Positions 1 to 10,132 of a stretch of 64,000 bases of DNA are shown here, one piece after another. The position numbers were made by a program, and so were the translations under genes. The notes beneath the pieces are model-generated. The model worked only from the letters and a program-made list of their open reading frames with translations, was not told where the DNA came from and ran no database searches. The stretch's first letter is position 1. Each line of letters begins with the position of its first letter. Origin of the DNA: Hydrangea macrophylla (taxonomy: Eukaryota > Streptophyta > Magnoliopsida > Cornales > Hydrangeaceae); contig CM066988.1 of NCBI GenBank assembly GCA_033977485.1, positions 75,445,169 through 75,509,168 on the forward strand, given 5' to 3'.

Positions 1-1232
1 ATTCTTCGGTCAATGAGGTCTTGGATATCATGGCGGAGACGTATGCACCTATCGGTGTCATGGCCTGGGCCTTGGTGGTAGGCACATCGTTTGGACAGGT
101 CACAGTTAGGTGGTGGGGGATCGGCACGAGGCTGAAGGAGTCGGAGGTGTCCCTTTTTTAGCAGACGACCTAAGGCTACGGAGGGGGAAATATCTAGCTT
201 GGAAAATTCACAGGGTACCCTATTTTGGTAAGGGCGGCTAGGCAAGCTGGTTTGGTTTGTGAGCTGGTATGATTGGGGAGAATAGGCCATGGATTGGTTA
301 CTAAGGGCGTTGACATCAGAAGGGTTTCGGGAGTAGTCGGGCCTTTTGGACTGGCTTTGTGATTCTTCATTCTTGATTTTCCCTTCCCTGATTGCATCCT
401 TAATTCTAGTCCCAATCTCAAACAGTTCTTCAAATGTTGAGATGGACAGGTAGAATAGTTTCTCATGGTACAGCGGCTGTAGATTCTTGATCAACATCCG
501 GACTTGTTCCCTTTCGACTGGTCGGTGGGTCATTTAGGCCGCTTTGTTCCTCCATCTGCTCAAGAATGTAGCGAAGGACTCATTGAAGTTCTGTCGGGTA
601 GTCTCCAGATCCCGGATGGTGACATCGAGCTCTTGGTTATAGGAGTAATGATCAACGAAGACCTGGACTATATCTTCCCATGTCCGCGTCTTAGAAACCT
701 CCAAGGTCAGAAACTAGGATAGAGTGGCCTTGGCGAGGGTTTGAGGGAACAACATTGCAATGTGCTCATGGGTACAACCCATTGATTGAAAAACACTCAT
801 GTAAAACTTTACGTGACTCTTCGGATTCCCAGTCCCATTAAAACGGTCAATTTCAGGCATTTTGAAGTTCTCAGGCAGCTTTAATTTGTTGGGCTCAAAC
901 AATCCTTCCAGATCTAACATGTAATCATCGACCCCCTTACTCTTTCTCAGTATGTTCTCAAGCTTGTCGACCTTATCCAATTTTTCTTGAATTTTCTTAT
1001 TAAGTGCAGGTGGTGGGGCCCCATTGAACCAATCATCATCTACATTGTTCTCGAGAGGTGGTGCAAACCCAGGCAATGGTGGTGGTATAAACCCCGGTAG
1101 CGGTAGGAACCCAGGTGGGTACTATGGTTATTGCTGTTTCAATTCTTCCATAAAGGCTAAAACTTGGGCCAACCGGTCAGACTATTGGTTGATCATTTCT
1201 GTCATTCTTGCTTCCAAACCTTCTGAATCCAT
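1..1232 (-). pseudogene. gag of the Tat-type element (decayed, 3' end outside window)
   Basis: This would be the structural gag protein that builds the cytoplasmic retroelement particle. One frame runs from an ATG at 1232 to the window edge. It contains a proline-rich N-terminal part, a coiled charged stretch (about 1010-930), the capsid-type segment with FKMPEIDRFNGTGNPKSHV (about 870-800), WEDIVQVF (about 685-660) and a C-terminal zinc-knuckle-like motif, C-x2-H-x4-GH-x4-C type, spelled CAYHQGPGHDTDRC at about 86-45. The frame is interrupted by at least five stops: three between 1190 and 1120, a TAG at 716-714 where a tryptophan is usual, and a TAA at 536-534. Homology on both sides of each stop stays in the same frame, so these are point nonsense changes, not frameshifts. 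It is almost certainly non-functional. Confidence 0.85.
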
Positions 1233-2631
1233 AAAGCTGACTTTCGGCTGAGCGATTCTGACAAGGTGACTCCCTAATCCTCTGACTCACAAATGCAGAT
1301 CCTGGGTGCTCAAAACTTGTACTGACATATAGGTGTGAAAAGACTGTGTCAGACTTTTAACAGTGATGATTGAGATGACAACTATAGTGATGTTAACAGA
1401 CGTGGACTGACTCGTGTACAGCCTGACTGAAACAGTGCGTGTAGACCAATAGGAATGGTGTATGCAAATGACACAAGCATGCGGTTGTAAGCCCTAATCT
1501 ATATGATGCTCCTATTCCTAACAGATAGCAGTTAAACGAATAAGGTCCTAACCATATAGAGTGTGCCAACTTTGCTTTCCAGTATGATCACCAAGGGATA
1601 ACAGGGGTTTCCAGGGTTTTATGAAGGCTTTTAGGAGAGACTGTGCATTTCTGGTTGATTTGGACAGAGTTTTTGGGAGAAACAAGTACTATGGGTATTT
1701 CTGGGAAATTTGGATAGAGTTTCTAGGAGAAACAAGTATATCTGGGCATTTCTAGGTGATTTGGGCAGAGATGTTGGGATTTTTGGAGAATCTGGGAGAT
1801 TTAGGCAGAGCTTTTGGGAAAACAGATACTTTGGGTATTTTTAGGAAATTTGGATAGAATTTCTAGGAGAAACTAGTATATCTGGGAAGATAGGACAGAG
1901 TTACTGGGAAAAACTGGTTAATATGGTTATATCTGGGATATCTGGACAGAGTTTTTAGGAAAAATTGGTTAATATGATTATATCTGGGATATCTGGACAG
2001 AGTTTCTGGGAGAAACTGGTTAATATGGTGATAATGATCATACTGTCTAGCAGGTTTTCATACTCCTATGTCTTAGGACCAACAAACAAGGTTTGCGGTA
2101 TATATCTTTGTGAGCACGGAGCTGACATCCTTGTCATGGTGCCTAGGCAAGTCAACTCAATGTGATTCATATGTGAGTGATTGCCTTGGGGATCATAAGA
2201 AAGAGGTTCTGCCTTATGTCACAGAAGAACCTACACCGCGCAGGTAATCCCGTCAGGGCATACAGCAGTTATATCACATTGTCCTATCTGAAAAGTTAAA
2301 TGAACAGTCCTATGAAAGGTTCTACAGGAATCTATATGCAAAGGCTGGGTTTAGTCAAAGAGGGTCTGTTGACGAGAGTTCCAATATACCGTCAGGGAGA
2401 CAGTACGGAGGTTCCTACTCTTTTTGATATACCTTGGAAGGTACAGTATCAACGGTGACTTGTGCCCTGGCACAGCAAGACCTGAACAATGTCAGCGCCG
2501 CTTTTCAGACACAGTCAGAGGAGGGGAAATGCAAGATTGCAATGCGGTGAACCAGACACAGTAAAAAGATGATTTTAAGGATGCTTCTTATGAGTCAAAC
2601 CTCTGTATTATTTTGTTTTGAAAATAAATAT
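1233..2631 (-). other. 5' leader of the Tat-type element
   Basis: This is untranslated DNA between the primer-binding site and gag. It holds no reading frame with recognisable homology. Its middle part is the degenerate tandem repeat listed separately. Confidence 0.6.
1645..2032. repeat. degenerate short tandem repeat in the element leader
   Basis: On the plus strand there are about eight variant copies of a unit containing TTTGGACAGAGTTT followed by GGGAGAAAC, spaced roughly 45-65 bases apart. The last three copies (about 1910-2032) are the most alike and share TATCTGGGATATCTGGACAG. Tandem repeats in untranslated regions are known for Tat/Ogre elements. No function can be read from the sequence. 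Confidence 0.7.
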
Positions 2632-2648
2632 CCCCAGTGGAGTCGCCA
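2632..2648 (-). other. primer-binding site, tRNA-Arg type
   Basis: Minus strand reads TGGCGACTCCACTGGGG three bases after the LTR end. This is the tRNA-Arg-complementary type of primer site typical of Tat/Ogre retrotransposons. It fixes the orientation and the inner LTR edge. Confidence 0.85.
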
Positions 2649-2651
2649 GAT

Positions 2652-5600
2652 TGTGGACACGCAGAATTCCACCTCTTGCTTGTTTTTGTTTGAAACTTGA
2701 TTTTGAAAAGAGATAAAAGGTCCGTTGAAAACAGATACAGAGTCGCCACTTGGTCTTTAAGGAACCAAGAAACCTAATTTTGAATAACCCAAATGGATAA
2801 AGGGCACCGGCCCTTCATAACCAAAGAACTTGGCTCGGGGTTTTGGTACGAGAGAGGAAGGAGCCTTTATCACGACTAAAATACCCTCAACTCGCCCCGT
2901 CTTTCGATGGGCCTCAATTAGCATCTAAATAATCATCTTATACAATGTACAGTTCGACAATTAATACTATGATAGTATATTACATCACATAAGAAAATTT
3001 GAAATGGAAGATCTAAAGATAAGATATCATTCATAAGATCTAAGTCAAATATCATACAATGTAAAGTGAAAGATCACACAAATAAACCTAGGAAAAATCG
3101 TCTAATCATGTATCAAATAATCAAGACTTCCTAATCTAAAGGAAGACATGAATTGTTACTGAAGGAAATAATCAAAGAAATAAAAAAAAAAATGCTTAGC
3201 AAGCTATTATGATGCATGCTAATCTTTGAGGAAAGAAGATTTCTCAATCCCCGGGACGGATGAGAAAGGAAGACTAGATTGAGAGGGAGCATGAACGTGT
3301 GATCAAATTCACTCCTTATAATCTCCTTAGATTAGGAGTTATAAAAACCCCAAATCTTTGCATGGATGCAATGTATGTATCTAGAATGTGTCGAGATTGT
3401 AGTGTGCTTTGTGTTCATGGATTCCTAGAATGACTTAGAAGTCTAGAATGTGTATGAATGAAATCATCATGGAATATGTACAAATGTAGTATGAACTACA
3501 TCCTAAGACATGAACTAATTTGGAGTGCATGTAAGTATCAAATCAAAGGGGGAAAGTAAAAGTGTGCTTGCTGTGAATAGTGGACAGAACAGTCATGATC
3601 TTGTGAAAATGGAAAAGAGGGGTTAGGAATGTTTTCAATGCATGATTTTTTATGGAGATCTTCCTTATTGTGTCTAGAACACAACCCAAAAAGAAAATAT
3701 TTAATAACTATTACAGATTGAGAGAAATCATATGAACAATGGAGGTTACTCAGAAACAGAGTTTGTATTGTTGACTGAAATGTCAAAAAATCTTAGAAAC
3801 TGAAAACAAATGATCTAGAGGCCCATATTATACAGAAAGTTTCCTAAGACACTGAAGTTCAAAGGAAAAATAAGTTAGGATCACCCTTTTTGGAAATGTT
3901 TTCTGTAAAACAAGTTGAAATTATACCAAATTGCTGTGACAGTAAAAACAGAATATCTGGAGAGAATGTTTGGGTCCAAATGGACCATTTTCAAGTATTT
4001 CCAAGTCAAACCAAAAATCATGGGTGTTCTCTAATGAGTTAGGAAGATTTTCCAAGTTGTCTTGGATCCATACATTGAGCATTGAGTTCTAGAGAAATCT
4101 TTGAACTCAGATCACTCATTGTTTTGACTCACTATTTTGAAGATTTTGGGAAAAAACTTGAGTTTTATTTCTTGAAATCAAAATGAAAGGGATTGAGAGG
4201 GGTTTTGAAAGTATATTTTCAACATCAAATAGAGATTATAACCTCTTGGAATATCAACATCAAACTCATCATCAAGAACCCTCAATATTATTGGAGAGAT
4301 TCATTTTTATTTTGAGCATAACTTCAAGGATACCTTGGAGGTATTGAAGTTATAATCATCATCTATTAAAAATGTTTTTGAGGTCAAGAGCTACTATCCA
4401 TAAGGATTCACTCACCTCAAACTTCACGTCATCATTTAGAGGATGATGAACTAGTAAGTAAATAAAAATGTCAAAAAGAAATGAGGTTAGGAAGAGATGA
4501 ACATAATATGAACAAGCAAGTAAATAACAATCAATAGATGATAATCAATGTGATATTGGACTTATAGCTTGGTGTTTTACTCATAGATGTTGACATTTGG
4601 ACATGGAAGTAGCTTCCTAACTCAAAAATGCTTAGAGAAATGGTGGTTGGGTGTATTGATGATGAAATATATATAGAAGAATGGTGGAGGAAAACAAGAT
4701 TGAAACTCACTTTCTATAGAAAAATAGTAGGAGGAAGCTCCATTCTCACTTCTAAATCTATCTCTAACTATCTTTCTCTCTACAACTTTTATGGACTTTG
4801 CACTTGTCCCCACCCCCCCCCCCCCCCCCCCCCCCCCCAAAAAAAAATGAAGAGCAATGGGGGGTTTATGTAGGCTAATTTGGGGGTGATTTTGGGATTT
4901 AGAAAGTGCTCCCATTGGTCCCAAACATCTGTGAACATTAAACTACATCGTTTTGATTTTTAATTAATCAAAATAGACCCCCAAAAATAATTACAAAAGA
5001 ATACTGTTCTGGAGGAGAGTGCCGCGGTGGCACTGGACCTGTGCCACGATAGCAGTGGGCCAAAACCGCGGCGGCACTGCTCCTCAATCGTCTGGATAAT
5101 CCTCTTTAGGCCCCCAGAGGTTCCGGTATTCGCGAAAAGGCCATATTTCGTCCAAAATTCACAGAAAATGCATACAAACTCCAAATTGAGGTTATGATAT
5201 ACCATTGGAAAGGTAATGGAGTCTATTTTACATAAATAATAATTTGAGGATAGGTCACTGTGAAAATGTTTGCGGTATTTGCGATAAAAGCCGATTTGAT
5301 CGCCTTTTTCGCCTTCGAAAATTCATAATAAACTCGTTTTAAATCTAAAAATTATGTGCGATATACCGTTGGAAAGCTATTGACCTCTAGTATCCTTAAA
5401 AAATATTTGAAAATTGTTATGGTGCTCCGGTTCTAAAGTCAAATTTTGGTCAAACTGGTCAAACTTGGGATTCCCGAAAAGTTCTGGAAACCTCTGGGAG
5501 CTCCCAGGAGCTGACGTTTTCGCTCGATTTTCTTTTAAAACTCATTTTAATACTTTCCATATGATCTAGAGTGATCCCGGCGAATATGGACGATTTTGGT

Positions 5601-5925
5601 CAAACTTGGTCAAACCTTGGTCAAACAGGTCAACGGGGACTTTTCGGGAACTTCCGGGTCTTCCGGGGGTCTCTGGGAGCTGACGATTTCATCTGATTTT
5701 ACTTAAAAACTCATTTTCTTAGTTTTCTTGCGACATAGATTGTTTCCAGAACTTTTGGTCCAAATTTGGGAGCTTTTGGGCTTTCAGGGGCATTTTGATC
5801 ATTCTGAGCATTTTGAGAAATAGAACTAACTTCCAAGAGTCCTTTTGAGTCTTTTTCGATCATTGTGAATCACCAAGCTATGGGTCTCTCCTAAATCTGA
5901 TAGTCGACAAAATGGGGTGTCTACA
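2652..5925 (-). repeat. 5' LTR of the Tat-type element (3,274 bp)
   Basis: Minus strand starts TGTAGACACCCC at 5925 and ends GTGTCCACA at 2652, giving the expected TG...CA ends. A length above 3 kb suits the lineage. It includes a 26-base C run (4813-4838). Between about 5297 and 5725 it also has repeated paragraphs built on TGGTCAAAC, GGGAGCTGACG and AAAACTCATTTT, which suggest internal duplications. No coding sequence is present; frames spanning the C run only translate homopolymer. Confidence 0.85.
4813..4838. repeat. 26-bp poly-C tract
   Basis: This is an uninterrupted C run followed by nine A bases, inside the LTR. Its true length is uncertain because such runs are hard to sequence. Confidence 0.8.
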
Positions 5926-6794
5926 CTTACATCCTTTCATACACCTTTGGAGGCAAAGAGAAGAAGAAGATCTAGTTTAAAGGTTTCTGATGGCTACAAT
6001 CAACTTTATCTCAATGTTTTCATCACTTATGTGCAACTAAACTTCTCTTCTAGGGTTTCAAAGAAATCCTAGGTATGTAAAGAAAGATTCTTTGCTTTCT
6101 TACTTTAGGATTTTATGTATTTGGACAGTAACTGTATGTTTGAGGATTATTTATATATAATCGGATTTTTAATGATAATAATCAAGAGTATTTTGGATTT
6201 ATTCTTGTCTTAGATTCTTCCTTATGCTTATTGAACCAATATTCCTTGATTTATGTGACTGATAGGAATATTTACATACAATAGTGCTTATGTGATTGCG
6301 ATGTTTATATCTTTTATAATTCATGCCTAGGAAAGATGAGTTATGCTACACCCTAGTTATAGGTAGATAATTCATGTGAGCCTAAGATGAGTTATGCTTA
6401 GGTTAAACTAGTAATATCCTCTTGTTGATACTATTGGGCTTGTAGCTACGATAGATCATGACTATCCAATCATAAAACTTAAAGTAGAAAGTATAGACCT
6501 CCAATGCATAGTTAGTGGTGGATTTGTAATCCTAGATCTCATCTACACATATTAAAACAATCTTGAATTTTCCATTCGTTTACTTAGATTTACTTTTAGT
6601 ATATTAAGTCCATAATTTCATAGTTTAGTTAATAATAGGAATTAAATCAACAACTAATCAAACTTTTGTTTTCTATAACTAAATAGATTTAGGCTTTCTT
6701 AATTAACGGATAAAAATAATCAATCTCTGTGGATTCCACACTACAAATCCTTAGAAAGTAAAGCATACTTTATATCTTGATTTTGACGAGATCA
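5926..6794 (+). mobile_element. old Athila-like LTR remnant, split by the Tat element
   Basis: The segment follows the LTRs of elements B and C feature by feature: the AGAAGAAGAAG stretch, TTCTAGGGTTTCAA, TTTATTCTTGTCTTAGAT, GTGGTGGATTTG-AATCCTAG, the TTCCACACTACAAATC block and an end like ...GAGATCA at 6794. Divergence is high, so it is much older than either. It starts abruptly at the Tat LTR border, so the Tat element inserted into it and its 5' part should lie beyond the left window edge. Confidence 0.72.
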
Positions 6795-6854
6795 ACCGCC
6801 TATCACCGTCGATCATCATCGCCGCCATTACCGATAACCATCTCCACCTTCTTT

Positions 6855-6860
6855 CCCCCC

Positions 6861-6924
<64 letters not shown>

Positions 6925-6957
6925 TACACATACACACACATACACACACACACACAC
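6855..6957. repeat. compound microsatellite C(n)-CT(n)-CA(n)
   Basis: A run of about 17 C is followed by about 21 CT units and then CA/TA-type units. Open frames on both strands here are artefacts of this low-complexity tract. Confidence 0.9.
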
Positions 6958-7168
6958 TAGTAGGGTTGATTGTAAGTTATTTTTGTATGAACCTTTGAAT
7001 CGAACTTAATATTTTCCTTTATAGCACAGGCTTGTTCCTTCCTGGTTTTACAGGTTGTAGCTTCGTTCTCACTATTTTTAATATTCATCTATTGAATTTT
7101 CCAGAAATCTAAGTAGGGGATTTTAGGGCTTTTGTTCTGAACTTGATTTGGTTTGGTGTGAGACTCTC

Positions 7169-7172
<4 letters not shown>

Positions 7173-7200
<28 letters not shown>
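7173..7200. repeat. (CT)n microsatellite
   Basis: About 14 CT units, directly followed by AGAATATGC. Confidence 0.9.
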
Positions 7201-8105
7201 AGAATATGCATTTTCTCCCACTAAATGTATGTGTATTGATAGTTGCAGATCTGGCCAAACCTTATACAGATTTTGGACGGACCTTATACAGATTTGGGGA
7301 ACTCAGGTTAGATTCATCATTGTAACCTCAAAGTTCTAGCTCTTGTTTTTCTTTTCCTTTAAAATAGTCCTTTGGTCTATTTGGTATTTTTAGACTGCAT
7401 CTAGATAGGGAAAAAGAGTGGTTGATTTTAGACTACATCTATTTCTGGGAAACAAAATTGTTTGGGTCATTGCTAGAGTGGTTTGAAAAGATGAGTACTC
7501 AATACGCAATTTTGGTAGAATAATTTCGTGGATTAAACCTTAATTTCAGCCAAGACACGGTTGGGTGGAACATTTGGCTTTGTTGGAATTTTTAAGCGTA
7601 GATGTTTGTTCTTCTTGAGCTCATGAACTCTATTTGCATACATGTTTGTTTGTCGTTTAAGCTTTACACTTTTACTTTCTAATTTTCAAAATACTTACGA
7701 TAGCAGACCATCTTACTCCTCAAAATATTCTTGCTTCACTAATTTTGAGGTTTTCAGTATACTATTAAAGTAGGGTTCTCTTAATTACTCATAAGACTTT
7801 AAGAATACCGATTGGAATTTGTTTCGGTCATTATATTGCCACGTGTCTGAACATTATAGCTGAAACTGCTAAGATTCTCACATATGTAAGCCTCTATTGG
7901 TCTGGATTTTTGAAAGAGAGCTAATTAAAGGACTAGTTGATGAAAGAAACTAACATCATAGTTTGCAATTCTCTCGAGTTTCATATGATTTGGCTTCTTC
8001 ATTATTCTGGAATGCCCTCTAATTTAACTAAACCTTATCCTTGGAGTTTCTTAGTTTGCATTTCTCTGGAGTTTTATATTATTTGGCTTCTCTATTATTC
8101 CACAG

Positions 8106-8134
8106 CAGCAGTTGCTGAAGCAAAGTCAAGAGAG
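8106..8134 (+). pseudogene. exon-like scrap, gene unknown
   Basis: Twenty-nine bases flanked by a good acceptor (TTATTCCACAG) and a donor (GTATTT). Read in frame it ends AVAEAKSRE in phase 0. The exon-like piece at 16665-16724 also starts in phase 0, and element B lies between the two. If they belong together, B sits in an intron of a former gene. Homology is not recognised. Confidence 0.3.
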
Positions 8135-8851
8135 GTATTTTTTCATATGCAATTTGTTGTCTTTGTTGCATGTGTAGAACCTAATGTATATGAGTTACCA
8201 GTTGTGAAGTTCAAAGGGATAAAAAAAATGAAAGGGTAGGTTAAAGTAAATACCTAACACACAGTGTTTTCATGAGTTACTAGTTGTCTTTTCCTTTATG
8301 TTTTCATGTGATATGCGATAGAGTAAATACTTAACACACAGTGTTTGCTTATGCAATACATTACATGTAGTTAAAAAGGTCACACCCGACAAGAATTTGA
8401 TTCACATACAACTAGAATAGTAATGCTTTATTGAAGGATTTATCAATATCAGTAAGGACTACTAGACCTTTTGAGCTTTACTCCACCTAGGTTGTTCAGA
8501 AATCAAACGGATTTGAATAAACCCTATGAGACTCATAACTAAATGAAGAAATCAAAATATAGGTTTGCCTATTCTAGACCTTTTCCAAATTTCAATTATA
8601 CCCTTCATAGATTAAGTTCGGTGAATATGGAATAAGATGTATGAAGCATAAATCAGCTGAAATTGTAGGGAACATCTTGGTAGTACTGAAGAGTGTTAGA
8701 CTCTTGAAAGTTAAGATTAGTTTAATGTTTGGCCATGTCCACATTACAATGGAATTAGGCAGAGTGAAGGATACAGACATTTTTAACACTAGGTGATAAG
8801 AATTTAATAATCAAAACTCTTCAATTCTATTTAAAATATCTTATACTACAT
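8135..8851. other. gene-free stretch left of element B
   Basis: AT-rich sequence with no recognisable gene or repeat. It includes two copies of AACACACAGTGTTT-type sequence (about 8256-8270 and 8333-8346). Confidence 0.4.
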
Positions 8852-9697
8852 TGATCGGGAGTGAACAAGTCCAAATTACACACCTTAATTCACATTTGTT
8901 AGCACTTTTTATCCTATTTTCGTGTGCTTTTACTTTATTTTTCGTTTTCTGACAGGTTTTGGAAGAAAGCAAAAGCTCCATGCTAAATAAGGTGTAAAAA
9001 CAGAAGAAAAGAAGCAGAAACAGCCATATCACGCAAGCAGCCCGCTCGCGCGATAATCTAGCACCTCGCTCGCGCGACTTCCCAAAAATGCGCTCGCGTT
9101 GCCCGCTTGTGCGACCTGTACAAAAAAAGTGAAAACACGTATTTCTGTGTGCTGAAGACTTCTACACAAATGGAACTGCCTAATCACGCCCAGAAATGTA
9201 AATAAAGCAGTTTTAGTGCGATTAGGTTTACCCTATTTTAATTCAATTTTAGAGTTAGACACATTGTTACACAACTTTATGCTCATCCATATAGAACAAA
9301 AACTTCAGCCATTGAAGAGAGGAAAGCAAGAAGAAGAAGAAGAAGAAGAAGAAGAAGACCAAGGATTCCCATGGCCTTCTCCATCAAGCTCTTGCTAATC
9401 TTCGATTCTATGGCCGCTTAGACCGATATCTAGGGCTTCAATGAAACCCTAGCCAAGTAATAGGGTGTTATTTATGTTTTACTTTTAGATTTATTATGTA
9501 TGGATGCTGATTACATGTTTAGAGGATTTTGAATAATAAAATCGTACTTCTATTGAATAAATCGTTAGTTTCAAAGTTTATTCTTGTCTTAGATCTATTT
9601 TGAATGTGATGTGCTCAATGATCTATATTTGTTGTGCTTGTATGGATTATTTACATGTAATGTTGCTTAATTGAATTGTCATATCAAGTAGTCGAAT
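8852..9697 (+). repeat. 5' LTR of element B, 3' end deleted
   Basis: Begins TGATCGGGAGTGAAC and aligns with 15367-16217, with many substitutions and a missing block of about 40 bases around 9235. The GC-rich CGCG motif cluster (about 9035-9115) and an AAG microsatellite (9329-9357) lie within it. Homology to the other LTR stops after AGTAGTCGAAT, and leader-type sequence follows at once. Confidence 0.85.
9329..9357. repeat. (AAG)n microsatellite inside the LTR
   Basis: About nine AAG/GAA units. The other LTRs of this family have shorter runs at the same place, so it has expanded in this copy. Confidence 0.85.
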
Positions 9698-10132
9698 GGT
9701 AAATATTAGATTAGGTTTTCTTTTTCTTATTGTCCGTTTTTGTTTTGAGTCACCAACTTTTCTGTTTATTTCGTAATATCTCGAGCCATCAAATTCTAGC
9801 GTTTCGGAGTAGAAGAGCTTAGCACATCAAAGGAGCTTACGTGAATAAATAAATAAATAAAAAGAAAAAAAATTCAAGTAAATCGCTTCCTTCAAAATTT
9901 GCTTCAAACCACTATAAGTCACGGCGCTGAGACACACTATTTGCATTAGTTTAGGGGTGATTTACACGTGCATTAGCTAGGAAACCCGGGCGCTGGGCTT
10001 TGAAGCAAGCACTGCATTACACGATAACTTGCATGCATCATAGTAGTGTTATGTGCCTTTTTTATTATTTGCGTAGTTTATTTTCTTATTCGGCTGAATC
10101 AGTCTTTATCGTAGTATCAGTTTCTTGAGTTT

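Larger units (their letters stand above)
1..5925 (-). mobile_element. Tat-lineage Ty3/gypsy retrotransposon, 5' part only
   Basis: The element is read on the minus strand: 5' LTR (5925-2652), primer-binding site (2648-2632), repeat-rich leader (2631-1233) and gag (1232-1). Polymerase genes and the second LTR would lie beyond the left edge. The LTR begins TGTAGACACC and ends GTGTCCACA, and the primer site matches the tRNA-Arg type used by the Tat/Ogre lineage. The 5-bp target duplication cannot be tested because only its right copy (cttac, 5926-5930) is inside the window. The gag frame has several stops, so this copy is not coding-competent. No separate ORF1 of the Ogre kind is seen between primer site and gag, so a Tat/Retand relative fits better than Ogre itself. 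Confidence 0.87.
6795..8105. other. gene-free stretch with microsatellites
   Basis: There is no recognisable gene. It contains a compound C/CT/CA microsatellite (6855-6957), a CT run (7173-7200) and a short imperfect duplication of about 50 bases (7961-8010 and 8054-8102). The sequence CCGTCGATCATCATCGCC near 6810 looks like a former 5' untranslated or coding edge, but no gene can be built from it. Confidence 0.5.

Noticed and set aside
714..1251. Plus-strand frames over the left edge
   Set aside because: Shadows of the minus-strand gag, which has conserved motifs and a zinc knuckle.
6751..6998. Open frames on both strands of about 70 codons
   Set aside because: They translate the C/CT/CA microsatellite into serine-leucine and arginine-glutamate runs; no codon or homology support.
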